The position numbers and the translations under genes were made by a program. DNA of 64,000 nt from Cryoendolithus antarcticus (lineage: Eukaryota > Ascomycota > Dothideomycetes > Cladosporiales > Cladosporiaceae), in assembly GCA_002077065.1 (NCBI GenBank), contig NAJO01000021.1:558001-622000 (forward strand), written 5' to 3'. Under the pieces are notes generated by a model. The model did not search any database, was not told the DNA's origin, and was given only the letters and a program-made list of their open reading frames with translations. Shown here piece by piece: positions 10,990 to 22,336 of the stretch. Position 1 is the stretch's first letter. The number at the start of each line of letters is the position of its first letter.

Positions 10990-11705
10990 TGATTGAGTGG
11001 TTGGGTGGGGGAATTGGGATGAGCATTTGGCGGCGTTAGGAATGGGCACCGGGGGTGCACTGGTTGGGCAGTATATGCGATGGGCAGAGCGTGTACGATG
11101 GTATTGTGGGATCTGGAGGTGCTTTACACTGTATCCTTAACAACACCAACACCATCGCGAGATTTGCGCAGTTGTCGTCCCTGACATCCACTTGTGGGTG
11201 CTCACCACGACCAGAGGAGCAGCTTGATTTGGGTCTGGACGCTTGGATCAAGGATTACATGCGTTGTCAATGAAGAGGCCCAAAGCTCTTGCACGGGTTG
11301 CAGCGAATATCGAGCGAAGCATGAACGCTCAGGAAGGAGGACATAACTTTCATTCCGCTCACTCGTATACCAGCATCGCCCGCTGTGGTGACTACGCATC
11401 CACGCCATGTCTAGTGATAGTCCCGCAGTCACCCATCGCTACGCCATGAAAATTCCGTAAGAGCCGCCACCCACCGCTCTACTGCCGTAGCAATACTCGT
11501 AGTCCCCGTTGGCTCTTTCCATTGCCCTGTTGTCCCATCTCAGCCAAGCGCGTGTAGCATGCGCCACCAAATTGCGAGAATGTCCACCCGCCGTCGTTTG
11601 CCGTTAACATCATCACCGTCTCCCATCAGCCCCTCATCCCCGCATCCCACCCCTTCCACTCCTGCCCTCCCTCCGTCCTCCAACCCAGAGCATCAGCCTC
11701 CACCC
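10990..11705. other. intergenic region between convergent mS33 and CLA4 genes
   Basis: 716 bases between two 3' ends. The part next to CLA4 (about 11610-11700) is strongly C/T-rich on the plus strand. I see no credible gene, tRNA or repeat; short frames here show no family resemblance. Confidence 0.4.
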
Positions 11706-14269
11706 CTAATGCGCCGCACTCTTCCTAAACCTCAACAGCTCACTCAAACTCGCCAGACTACATCCATGCTGCAAGAATTCATGCCGCCCCAGCTCCTCAG
11801 CAGTAGCCCGAGACTTGACATCCACGCACAAACACACACTCAAGAAAGCCTTCAGCTCCTTGCTCAGTCGTTCAGGCTTCTTTAGTCTCGGCGTGCCATT
11901 CGTGGCAATTAGATATAGTGCTTTCAGTGGCTCCTCGTTCAGGTATGGCGGCTCAGACTCGATCATCTCGATCGCCATGATTCCGAGACTCCAGATGTCG
12001 ACTTTGGAGCCGTATTCCTTTTGCTTCACGACTTCAGGGGCCATCCAGTAGGGGGTGCCGACCATGGTGGCGCGTTTGGAGCGTTGTTCTGTCAGCTTGG
12101 CGCAGAAGCCGAAATCTGTTATCTTCACGTTGCCGCGGGAGGAGAGGAGGACGTTGTCGGATTTGATGTCGCGGTGGATGATGTTTTGGGAGTGCAGGTG
12201 GATGAGGCCCTTGCAGGTCTGTGAAGCTTGTTAGTACTTGTCAAGTCGATAGTAAGGGGGAAAGTAGTGCTCACCTCGAAGCAGATCGTGGCGATCTGAT
12301 CCTCACTAATGGTGGTATTGTTGTCAATCACGTCTGTCAGTGCGCCACCTTCCATGAATTCCATCACAACCCAGAGCTCATATGTCTCCTCTTGCAAAAA
12401 GGCATCCAGGAAGTTGACAATGTTGTCGTGCCGGCTTTCCTTCATGACGATGATCTCGTTCACGATCAGCTCCTTCCTCGGCTGGCTGCGGAGATCCATC
12501 TGCTTGATCGCCACCTGCGCTCTAGGTCCATTCGCTCGAACAATGTTCTGTGCAATCTGACTTGGCGCGTGCTCGCGAATACGCGCGACATATACGGAGC
12601 CTGATGCGCCTTGGCCGATCTTCTTCTGCTTGTTGTAGCTTTCTAGAGGATTCGACAGGCTGACGACTGACCGTAAGCGCTCCATGACTTGCGCGTCGGA
12701 CATGGCAGACATGCGGACATCTTTCGACTTCTCCTTCGGTTCAGGCTTCGTTAGTGCAGCTTCGGCTTGCTTGTGGTGGTCCTTGGGCGTTCCAGTTGGC
12801 TGCTTTGTTGCAACATTGAGTGGCTTGACTTGACCTGCATTCGAAGGCTGCTTCTGGTGTGTGCCTGCTCCAGATGGTTTGCGTGTGAGTGGTTGCGCAG
12901 CTGACTGTCCGTTTGTGGCAGAGGACTTCCCGGAATATGGCGATGAGCCATTCTGCGAGGGTTGCTTTTGAGGCGAGACCTTACCATTCTGTTGCGCTGG
13001 TGGTGATGGTGCTGGTCGTTGTGCTTGCAGGTTACGAATCGGCAGACTGCTTCCCGGCTGGCCATTCTTACTGCCAGTCGGAGCAGGAGGTGCCGGTCTG
13101 CTTGCGTTGTAGCGGCCGTTCGACGCGCTCGGGCTGGCATCTCTCGCATCTCCACCATACCCGCCGACTTCTTGCTTAGCAAGCGGTGTGCGGGTCTTCG
13201 GTATCGAATCATTGTAGTCGCGATCGTCTTGCTGCTGTCGTACGCGTCGTTGCTCATCATCTGCCCTCCTCCGCTCAGAATCTGCACGTCTCCTCTGGTC
13301 ATCCTCCTTCCGCCTACGATCCTGATCCGATCTCTGCGCTTCCTGGCCGTATTGAGGAGCTGTGTCTGCCCTCTTAGGCGCACCAAACCGCTCATTCGAG
13401 ACCTCGCGCTGTAACGGCGCACCCACCGGAGACCTCCCATTCTGATAGCTGTCCTGCCTCGATACTCCGGGAGGCTGTGGTCTCGGCGGTGCAACCCCAT
13501 TCGAATACCCCAGTTGTTTCTCCCTCCCAGCATCCACCGGTGGTGTCGGCGTAAGCGAGCTATATGTCTGCGGGTCCTGCGCTCTCGGTGCGAGCTTATC
13601 GCTGTAGAACTTCAATACTTCCATCACGGCCTGAGGGTTCTTAGCCATGTCATCCTTAGTCAGTGCGGAGCCTTTCAGCAACCTCTCCCATTCCACTGGC
13701 AATCCGACGAAGCCTCCTGTCACGGGGTCGAAGCCGACGTGTACGCGATGCGAAAAGCCGGTTGGGTGCGATACCCCGCCCATGCTAGGACAGCGGTCGT
13801 AGATGCCGTCGATCCAGCCGTAGACGTCGTTGTCGGTTTCGAACTTGAGAATCCACACTTTGTTGCCCTCTTTCGTCAACTCCACGCTGTATGGGTAATT
13901 GTCCGAGCGCGTGACGTTGATGACATCGCGCAAGTAGATGGTCATGTTGACTTTCGTAGTCGTGTTCGATTTGTAGAAATCCAACTGCTTCTCCCGCAGG
14001 ATCAGGAACTTCTCGCTCCAAAACTGCTTCATAAAGGACGCAGCCTCCTCCTTGACCTTTGCAAAGCCATCCTTGATGATGGGGTTGTCGCTGCTGCCGG
14101 ACATTGTGTCTGCGCGGCCCAACGATGGAGAGCTACCGTTGTAGCTGGCGAGGTTCGGATTGCCGGGCGTCATGTAAACTTGCGGTATGGCGGCAGAGGC
14201 GGTGTTCTTGCGATCGGTGGGCGGTCGCGGGGCTTCGCGCGTGTTGAGGAATTGGTCGGGTCGGTACAT
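11706..14269 (-). CDS. CLA4: PAK-family protein kinase Cla4
   Basis: Exons (minus strand) 14269-12275 and 12218-11706, 835 aa; the 56-base intron starts GTGAGC, has a TACTAAC branch site and ends CACAG, joining ATICFE to [10 protein letters not shown]. Order of domains: PH domain (~66-162), CRIB/p21-binding domain (~166-190, starting [15 protein letters not shown]), a long disordered Pro/Gln/Arg linker, then the Ser/Thr kinase (~555-815) with [25 protein letters not shown] and [11 protein letters not shown] plus CRIB separates Cla4 from Ste20. It is an effector of Cdc42 and Rac in polarity, septation and hyphal growth. The next in-frame upstream sequence gives no better start. Confidence 0.95.
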
Positions 14270-15248
14270 ACTACCGTCGCAGTCAGCAAAGTGTGTCAGT
14301 ACGCGCCTATCCTTGCAATATCCACATACGCATTCGGTTGGCGTGCACCCGCCATTGTGGACTATTGTGGGTTATTGTCCCTTCAGCCCTTGTGTTAGTC
14401 GCGCTCGCCAATGGTCAACGCTGTATGGTCCTGCAAGCGCGGTGTATGCGAATAGTGTATGGATGTGCTATGCGAATGACAAGGGTATGCAGGGGCTGTT
14501 GCGGTGGTGGTGGACAGGGAGGACAGGGTGGCGCGGTGGAAATTGGGGCTGATGGGGTCGAGGAGGTGTTTCAAGGGCGGCGTCTGTGGTCGGTTTCAGA
14601 GGGTGAACCCGAAAGATCGGCACGCTAGAAGGCGCTAAGCAAAGAAGCCGGTCTGTGCATCCGATGCCTTACCTTATCGTAGACCACAAATTGTTGAAGT
14701 ATGTTTGCGGATCCAGTAATAGATTGTTGTTGACGGAAGTTGAGTAGACAACATATTTGTAGTGTATACCGCTACCCCCTACCCCCTAGCGGCGGGCGTT
14801 CCGCCCTACTGCCTGTCCCGCCGTCGGTGATAGCACGTGCCGAGATATTCGTCACTCCCAACCGTCACTTGCGGCGCTGCCATTACTCTGAACCGTCATT
14901 TACGGCGCTCTCTCTTCATTACAAACCGCTACTTCCGTCACTCGGCGCCGAGAAATGCGTCACTTGTGTCGCTGAATAGTGAACACGTGCTAACAGCCCC
15001 ATAAGCATTGTATATGATAACAATGGGTGTAGGATGGGGTTTTGTGTGTCTCGGAGAAAAAGCTACAGTGACACAAGTCTTGGCCTTTCTCAAGGCAGGG
15101 CAATCACGTCAAGCGAGCAAACGTGAGATCCGCTTGCATTGGGTCGATCTAATTTGACTAAGTCACCAGTCGTTCGAGGAGGACATGATGTGCCCTTGTG
15201 GAACGCTCTCGTTCCGCCATAGCTCTCTTTCCACTTCCTCTCGATCCT
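14270..15248. promoter_or_regulatory. CLA4 upstream region with a degenerate ~31-bp repeat
   Basis: 979 bases between the start of CLA4 and the 3' end of the GPI-type gene, with no gene seen. The near part is G/T-rich. The section 14834-14989, described separately as a repeat, is bounded by two CACGTG sites and is the only structured part I can see. Confidence 0.4.
14834..14989. repeat. imperfect tandem repeat (~31-33 bp unit, about 5 copies) between two CACGTG palindromes
   Basis: Related units start near 14846, 14860, 14891, 14924 and 14955. The best pair is ACCGTCACTTGCGGCGCT (14861-14878) and ACCGTCATTTACGGCGCT (14892-14909), which differ at two positions. The other copies keep CGTCACT- or CGCTACTT-type cores. 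CACGTG occurs at 14834-14839 and 14984-14989, just outside the array on each side. The period and the boundary sites are read directly from the sequence; a regulatory role upstream of CLA4 is inference. Confidence 0.5.
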
Positions 15249-15973
15249 CTACATCATCCCCAAAATAGCCACCACAATACCAGCGCCCCCACCAAGCATC
15301 GGCATCGCAGTCACAACAGCACCCGCATTGCCAGTCTGCGAAGCCACAGCTTGCGTAGCGCTCGAGACTGCACTGCCAGCTCCATTGGTGACGCTTGAGA
15401 GTGTGCCTGCAGTAGCCGAGCTCGCAGTATCAGAAGCCGAGATGACGGCGCTGGAAGCGGCGGACGAAGCAGAGCTGGCAAGACTGCTCAACGTGGACTG
15501 TGCGGCGCTAGCAGCTGATGATGCGGCGGAGGAAATGAACGCGGTCAGAGATGCGGTGTTGGTCGCCGGGCTGGATGTAGCGCCGGAAGTGGCGGAAGTG
15601 AGAGATGCGGCGAAGGTCGTGCTGGCGAAGCTGCAGGAGCGGGCGATGTCTGCTACATTATCTGCACGAGAAGTCAGGCCCACACCGTCCTTTGGAAAAT
15701 GACATGGGTGTACATACTGTCCGGGTCGTTCTCCACCTCGGTCAAGCAAGCATTGCAAAGCGGGATCTCGGTGCTGGCGGTCGGATTCGTGCAGATGCAG
15801 TTCAGACGTGCTGTATCGTCGTTGTCGATCGTGTCACAGCCTTGCGAGAGGCTCACGACGTTTGCGCAGACGCTCAGGCAGCGCTGGGGAATATCGTCTG
15901 TCTCGACATCTTGTGCGAGGACTGCGGAGATGGTGGCGAGAGAGAGGACGCTGATACGGGTGAGTGTGAGCAT
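15249..15973 (-). CDS. secreted, probably GPI-anchored 8-cysteine protein (CFEM-like)
   Basis: Exons (minus strand) 15973-15718 and 15661-15249, 222 aa; the 56-base intron starts GTATGT and ends GTGCAG, and the join restores ENDPDNNVADIARSC. It has a signal peptide (1-20, ending AVLAQ), then eight cysteines at 32, 36, 46, 59, 61, 73, 76 and 95 (C-x3-C-x9-C-x12-C-x-C-x11-C-x2-C-x18-C), a Ser/Ala/Thr-rich stalk (~98-195), and a hydrophobic C-terminus typical of a GPI signal. The count of eight and the CxC resemble CFEM domains, but the spacing around the sixth and seventh cysteines is tighter, so membership is uncertain. Likely place: cell wall or outer membrane face. Confidence 0.72.
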
Positions 15974-17314
15974 GATCGCAAGTGGACAGATTGAAAAATG
16001 CTTGTACGGAGGGCTGATGTTATGGAGTAGCGCAGTGGATTGGTGATGGAAGTATGGGCGAGTATGAGTGCAGCAGAGCAAAGATATACCACCTTCACGT
16101 CTCTCATCGACAAGCGCCCAGCAATACGGTATACCCAGCGTATCGTACACACATCGTGGTGAGTTGTGAGAGGACTGCGCCCTCGATGGAGTCTGCTCCG
16201 GATAAATGTAAGGTCGAGCGATCAAAGTGATTAGCCCATCATAGGCCTGGAAGTAACAGCGAGCGTAACCTCCTCGGGACCATCGCAGCACCGCCGGAAA
16301 CCATCTGGTCATAGCTACCGTGGCTGATGACAGTGACGAGCGCCCCAAGATTTGCCAAGCTGTTTCAAACACAGTATGAGTAGTGGATGCATTGCCGTCT
16401 CGGCACTTGGGGAGTTCCCCCGACCATTGAACACCATGAAGCGGCGAAGACAAGCACTTTCAATGTCTGAAGTGGAGTTAAGAGTTCGATGCCCAGTCAA
16501 CGTGATAGACCTTGGCAGGATGCTGAGCCACGATGTCGTCGTGATGTCTGCGCTATTGCAGTACCCATTTTTTCGCGAGTGGAATGCCGAAACGAGTCGC
16601 AACGCTACGCATTTGGTGATGTCAGCTCCTGCTTAGTTGTCATTGACTGAAGTGCAATCAAGCCGAACTCATGAGCGTTTACACCGCTTCAAGACAACGG
16701 GGCTGCGTCTGTGTATCTAGACTCGATCATAAAGCTTCCCTTGAATGTGCAGCATTGCCAGGACCGACACGCTTCGTCGGCAAAGGTCAATCGAAGCAAG
16801 CACTTCCAACGAACGGAGTTGCGTTCCTGGGACATTCTACAAGTGTTGCGCCGATGGACGCTAGATTTGGGAAGATCGCCAGCCAAGCCGCCCAAGTGAG
16901 TCGACTTCGCCCAGCGGACGAGATGAGTGGGTCTTGATCGATATGCCGCGATGCAGAGCTTTTCGCGGCTGAAGGCATGTGATGAGACCGTATCCGTTGC
17001 GTGGCAACGTGATCGTCAGCAACGAAGAGCCTACGCGAAGTCTTGGGTATACGAATGCCCTGAGGCTTCGGGAAGGCAATGGACATGCACCCATTGCAAG
17101 AAGGCAGATGAGGTGCAAGAGTGGTGGCGCTTTGGCTTCGTGATGCATGAACGCGCCGAGCCGTATGGTGCAGATCGCGGCGACGGGGAAATGTGAAGCC
17201 GGAGCACATGCCAGATCGTCACATCTCGACATGGCAGTGACTATTACAATCAACACTGGACTCACGACCACGCAAGACACTACAGTGGACTTCAAGCCCA
17301 ACATACCAGCCACC
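15974..17314. other. long intergenic region between the GPI-type gene and SEC72
   Basis: 1341 bases, divergent promoters at both ends. Frames of 89-151 codons exist on both strands (for example 16861-17316 minus and 16927-17196 plus) but overlap one another, lack splice-supported partners and match nothing I know. A CxxC-containing frame near 17080 is too short to call. I see no repeat or RNA gene. Confidence 0.4.
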
Positions 17315-17929
17315 ATGGAAGCTCCATCAACCTACACCCACCTCCCCCTCACCCTCGACCCCGCGACAAAAGCCCTCACCTCCACCGACCCCTCCCTCGA
17401 AGCCTCCCTCACAGACCTAAACAAATTGCACCGCCTCTTCATCTCGCTCGACACCTCGCCTCAAGTCCCTCCTCCGCCCATGCCAGTGAACCCCAAACGC
17501 TCAGTCCAGATCACCAAGCTTCGCGAATCTGGAAACGCATCGTACAAGAAAGGCTCATACCCCGAAGCCAGCCAGCTCTACACACTAGCCATTCGTATGG
17601 CGTCCGATCGACCGGCTTGGGAAGCCTCGGGATTGGTGCGAGAGGAGCTGTCAGCGCTGTACGGCAATCGAGCACAGGCGGCTATGGCACAACAGCTCTG
17701 GCCGGAAGCCAGCGTGGACGCCGAGGTGAGCGTGGAGATGAAGCGGGTGGGGAATGTGAAGGGTTGGTTTCGGAGGGGTGTCTGTCTAAAGGAGATGGGA
17801 AGGTGGGAGGAGGCAGGAGAGTGGGTGAGGCAGGGACTGGAGTTCGAGAAGGCTGGGCCAGAGAAGGCGAATTTGGCTGAGTTGGAGGGGTTGGCGAAGG
17901 AGATTGAGGGGCGGAAGGGGAGGTCGTGA
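17315..17929 (+). CDS. SEC72: Sec72-type TPR subunit of the ER Sec63 translocation complex
   Basis: 204 aa from the ATG at 17315, chosen for its strong context (CCACCATGG) and because the protein family starts at this point (THLPLTLDP); two in-frame ATG/GTG codons lie further up. Residues ~1-60 match the Sec72 N-terminal segment, then VPVNPKR-type text (PMPVNPKRSVQITKLRESGN) leads into tetratricopeptide repeats over ~70-190 (YKKGSYPEASQLYTLAI; LYGNRAQAAMAQ; WFRRGVCLKEMGRWEEA). Fungal Sec72 binds Sec71 at the ER surface and docks cytosolic Hsp70 for post-translational import. A generic TPR co-chaperone is the alternative, but the N-terminal half argues for Sec72. Confidence 0.82.
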   Translation: MEAPSTYTHLPLTLDPATKALTSTDPSLEASLTDLNKLHRLFISLDTSPQVPPPPMPVNPKRSVQITKLRESGNASYKKGSYPEASQLYTLAIRMASDRPAWEASGLVREELSALYGNRAQAAMAQQLWPEASVDAEVSVEMKRVGNVKGWFRRGVCLKEMGRWEEAGEWVRQGLEFEKAGPEKANLAELEGLAKEIEGRKGRS

Positions 17930-18636
17930 AGCAGCAAAGTTCAGTGTCTTGGAGGTCAACGAAACGAGATCGACAAGTGCGAGGGGCTGAGATCTTGGAA
18001 GTATGCGACGCTCTCACAAATCACATTGCCTAGCCCTCTAGTAACGCACACCAGCTTGACATAGCGATGCTGTGCCAAGAGCGTTGTCGAGAGTCATGCA
18101 ATGCACAAAGAAGTGCATGTGAACCACGAAACCTCTCAGCAGCAACTTCGCCTTGCTCGTGCTGCTAGACGTTCAGCCACGACAGCGAAGTTGCGCGGTG
18201 CGTTGTCGCGGAGAAGAATACAACACACACCATCTACCGCTCGCGTGAAGAGAAGGCTTCTCGTTAGAATTGTTGCCGCCAATTTACCACTATCGGCGCG
18301 GTGCATAGCAGCAAAGGAAAGTTGATGGAACCCGGGAGACATAGCCTCGGAATCGAGTATTTACGGTTTACCATGGAAAGTTGTCCAGCTACGTCACGTT
18401 CACATAACAATTGGTGCCTTTCCCATGCTACTGTATGCTAAGCCACAGTACCAATTTGGGGTATCAATGCCCGGGGGAGAGCGGCCTTGCGATGTTCCCT
18501 TCCTGCTCTCTCCGGTTTTCTCGTGCCGCTTATGCTCATATAATGCTGCTCGTGCGTGTGGTTTGTCGCTGTACTGTGTCAGCGGGAGCACATTTTCGTG
18601 ATAAATTCAGTCAAACTCACCTCACTCAACGCCTCT
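17930..18636. other. intergenic region between convergent SEC72 and the coiled-coil gene
   Basis: 707 bases between two 3' ends. A 74-codon Arg/Ala-rich frame at 18101-18325 has no family resemblance and overlaps an antisense frame, so I do not call it. Nothing else seen. Confidence 0.4.
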
Positions 18637-20222
18637 TCACTCCTCCTTCTTTCTCATCCTCTTCCACTCCTCGAACTCCCCAATCACCCTGTCCAGCTCC
18701 TTCTCAAGGTTTGCAACCTTAACGTCCCTCTCCATAAACCCTCCATTCGTCCCCCCAACAAACCTGCGACACTGCTCGTCGAATTGCTTTTTGACGTCCA
18801 CCTGCTCCCTCTCTACAGTAGCGACACGATTCTCAAACTGAGTATTCGGGAATGTGCCATTCTTGAAGCGGTTGTTGTCGCGCTCGACCTCAAGGAGGCG
18901 GCGATGCAGCTCAGCGTTAAAGGATCCCATGTCGTGGTACTGGTGGTCGAAGACTTGCTGTTCAGCGGCGAGTTGGTGGTTAAAGACTTGCTGCTGGGCA
19001 GCGGTGATGGCGGGGACCTGGCTGATATGAGTTAGATTTGCGAGCAGGTCTTGGACGATCTGCTGAAGCTGCGCTGTGTGCTCTGTCTGCGCCTGCTGTG
19101 CTGTGCGTTGCTGTGTCTGCTGTGTGGCCTGGGAGAGCAAAGCCTGGATTGCTGGATACTAGGAGACTGGAGCCGGGAGCGGAGGGCCGAAGTCCTGGGT
19201 CGAAGCCTTTCTGGACTTCTTGGTCGGAGCCGGAGGGGTCTCCTGGGAGTCCCTCTTTGGGCCGAGGATTCCGTAGATGCCAGTACTGCCAGTCGACCAG
19301 AGATCTGAGCTAGCCAGTGTCGTAGCGCTCTGCTGATTGCCGGTACTGCCATCCTGATCCTCGATCTTGGCCTCGAGAAGGTCCTCCTCGTCATCCGTGT
19401 CATTGCGGGCGCGACGACACGCCTCAGCGAAGGAAGAGCGCTTGTACTTGCGAGGCACCTTCTTGGGCGCATTCTGCAGCTCGGCTTGAGCCTGCTCATA
19501 GTCACGCTGCGCACTGCTGGAGGGTGGAGGGGTGCTTGGTCGTAGCGGGTTGCTTGGTGGGGGAGGCGTGCAGAAGAGCGGGGACTCGACTGCTGTGGTC
19601 TTGATCGCGGAGGAAGGTGGGGATGTGAGCTGAGATTTGATGCGAGAGTCGGTGTTGAGGGTGAGCTTGCGATGCTGATACAGGTTAGTCTGCCATGTTC
19701 AAGTCATGATCAATAGGAGCTTAGCTGGTACAGTCTCTCCGCGGGCAGCATTGAGCTTCTTCGGCAATGCTGACTTCGTGTGCTGCACCGTATGCTTGCT
19801 GGTCCACTTGTTGGAGAGACTCAAGTTGCTGTCGGGGAAGATCTTGCGGTTTTGATCGATGGATGTCGGAAGCTTGAACCCGCCGGCTGACTCGACGGTG
19901 GCTGTCTTGGCTGACTTGCGGGAAGCTTCATTGTCGTCGTCGTGAGCCTTGCGCTTCGTCGATACAGTCTTCATGACTGGAGTGAGGGGTGCTGTCACAG
20001 TCAGTAGCCTTTTTTCAAGGAAAGCGTGCTGGTGAACATACTTGGTGCTGCATAGCGAGCGCGGAGTACAGCGAGCGAACTGCGGTCCTTGCTGCCTCGT
20101 GATGTGAGCGTCACCTTGCCAGCAGTCGCACCATCAATGCCCTTCCTAGCGAAGTGCTTGACAGTTGGCGTACTCATGTCGTCGTCGTTGCTGAGATCGA
20201 TGGTCTCGATATGACTGAACAT
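18637..20222 (-). CDS. unassigned basic/disordered protein with C-terminal coiled coil; frame interrupted by an in-frame TAG
   Basis: Exons (minus strand) 20222-20042, 19991-19732 and 19674 onward; introns 19992-20041 (GTATGT...GACAG) and 19675-19731 (GTACCA...ATCAG, ACTAAC branch site). The frame ends at TAG 19161-19159, giving 318 aa. The same frame then continues with no other stop for 173 more codons to 18637. Upstream of the TAG: an acidic DLSNDDD start, basic KRKAHDDD and KKVPRKYKR stretches suggesting a nuclear protein, and Pro/Ser linkers. Downstream: a Gln-rich then strongly helical segment (LLEVERDNNRF, ANLEKELDRVIGEFEEWKR) typical of a coiled coil. I do not recognise the family. 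The TAG may be a real end, a recent nonsense change, an error, or inside a 39-base mini-intron. Confidence 0.55.
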
Positions 20223-21117
20223 CGTAGTGGCTCTTGTCTGATGGAAGTGGGAACAGAAGCGCGAACAATCTCGGTGGTTGGTATTGTCGAGTGTATGAGT
20301 GTTATTGTCGAGTGCTCGAGTGAGTCGACATATTTCAATGCTCATCGCCGCCGTTGCTGCCTCAGTAGCTGCAAGCGTGCATTAGCGTATCACACGAATG
20401 CTCTATTGCCATACTAGAGCACGCATACTGTCTGTCACGTGCAGAAGCCTAATTCTGAGTGAGGAGATCGAAGCATTGAAGTGATGAGACAACGAGAACG
20501 ATACCATACCGCCAGCCTATCCTGTAGACCATACACTTGAGCACCTTGAGCATAGTGCTATCCTGATACTAGGCAACATCGCAACTGTCAATACTTACTT
20601 TGATGCCGTTGCAGCAGTCCTGCTCAAGGGCTTCATCGAGGCACCCAACTCCATGAGATTCACTCCCAGTCATCACTCAGCGGAGAACGTGTCCGAGCGT
20701 AGCTTCCATGACATATCACCTGATCTTTGGATATAGTGGGAATAATGCATGATACTCGAACGGCGCCTGATGCCGTGTGTAGGACTCGAGCTATACGGAA
20801 CGCTGCTAGTGAGGAGGACAAGGGCAGATGCCATGTCGTGATGAGGAGGTAGCAAATACTGTATAAACAATGTTGAGTAGCACTGTATATCGCGACTGGC
20901 CGTGCAAGCGCAATACCGTCGTGATGGAACTGCAGCAGGGATCATATAATAGCACGCGGCAGGAGGTGAGGTCAAAGTTCTTCGTGCCTCAGTCAGAGCT
21001 CCGTCATCGTCTAAATCCGATAATGCCGACTTGACTACTACCGGACAAACATCTAGCGTGTACCACTTATACCTATCTACACCTACCTTCATTCCACTTA
21101 ACAACAACTCCGCAATC
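20223..21117. promoter_or_regulatory. divergent promoter region, coiled-coil gene and UFD1
   Basis: 895 bases. The last ~60 bases before the UFD1 ATG are C/T/A-rich and look like a leader. A 157-codon minus frame over 20673-21146 runs into UFD1 exon 1 and is of low quality; rejected. No repeat or RNA gene seen. Confidence 0.4.
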
Positions 21118-22336
21118 ATGGTCAGTATCTCAAGCTTCCTGCACATGAATCATCGCTGACTCATCTCCCAGTCCTACTACTTCAACGGAGACGAAGACGA
21201 TGCGATGGGCATGTACCAACGCGCCATGCTCGCCCGTGGCGCACGACCTCGATGCTTCGACGAGTATTACCGCTGTTACCCAGTGGCCATGATGCCTGGA
21301 CCAGAGCGGGAATCGGCGAATCATGGCGGAAAGGTCTTCATGCCGGCATCAGCACTAGACAAACTCACTCAGCTTCACATCACATACCCCATGCTGTTCG
21401 AGCTCACGAACGGCGCGAAGAGCAAGAGCACGCACGCCGGTGTGCTGGAATTCACTGCAGAGGAGGGACGATGTTATCTGCCGTACTGGGTATGCACCCT
21501 TGAGAGGAATCAACAAGGTGAAGCTGTCTAACAGTGAACAGCTGATGAACACACTCCTCCTTGAGCCCGGCGACCTCCTCCAGATCAAATCCACAGACCT
21601 CCCGGCCGGCAACTTCATCAAGCTGCAAGCACAAAGTCCTTCATTCCTTGACATCTCCGACCCCAAAGCTGTCCTCGAGAACTCCTTCCGCGGCTTCTCC
21701 TGTCTGACAGTCGGCGATGTCTTCACCTTCCGCTACAACGATACGACCTACGAGATGGCTGTGCTGGAGGTCAAGCCTGCAGGTGAGAAGGGCGCAATCA
21801 GTGTGCAGGAGACGGATTTGAACGTCGACTTCGCGGAGCCGCTGGGTTATGTGGCACCTCAGAGGGCGAGTGGGACGAGTACGCCACGAAGCATTGGAAG
21901 CACGATGGCAGGGAAGGGCGGCATGATGCATACGGAGGGGAGCATGGCACAAGCGATCAACTACTCCGCAATCGCACCTAGCTCGGACACAGCAGCTCTC
22001 GGCCACGCGAAGGCGACATCTCACTTCTCTGGTGGTGGCCACAAGCTGGTGAACAAGAAGGGTAAGGCTGCTGTTCTCACACCAGCGTCAACACCAGGTG
22101 CATCGACACCAGTCGCACAGTCAGGTAGCATGGCCATACCCGGCATGCCACGGACTGTACAGAATCGCAACGGCCCGCAGCCACTTCGACTGCCACCCAA
22201 CAAGCTGTTCTTCGGCTACGAGATCAAGCCTCTGCGCAACAAGGAGGGGCAGGCTGAAGCCGACGCGGAGCAAAAGAAGAAGCACTACTTTGAGGGTGAA
22301 GGTCAGAGTCTTCGTAAGAAAAAGGATGGGAAGTGA
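21118..22336 (+). CDS. UFD1: ubiquitin fusion degradation protein Ufd1
   Basis: Exons 21118-21120, 21172-21489 and 21542-22336, 371 aa. The first exon is only the ATG: the first intron (GTCAGT...CCCAG, CTGAC branch) begins immediately after it, giving MSYYFNGDE. The second intron (GTATGC...GAACAG) joins CYLPYW to LMNTLLLEPGD. Residues ~20-200 form the conserved Ufd1 double-psi-barrel region (FDEYYRCYP, DKLTQL, EPGDLLQIKSTDLP, RGFSCLTVGDVF). Ufd1 with Npl4 recruits the Cdc48/p97 ATPase to ubiquitylated substrates in ER-associated and nuclear degradation. The C-terminus (~225-371) is less ordered and holds the Npl4/Cdc48-binding part in the family. Confidence 0.94.

Noticed and set aside
16861..17316. 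151-codon minus-strand frame with a hydrophobic start
   Set aside because: It overlaps the SEC72 leader and a plus-strand frame of equal quality, and no family is recognised.
20673..21146. 157-codon minus-strand frame
   Set aside because: It covers the UFD1 leader and first exon, and its composition looks random.
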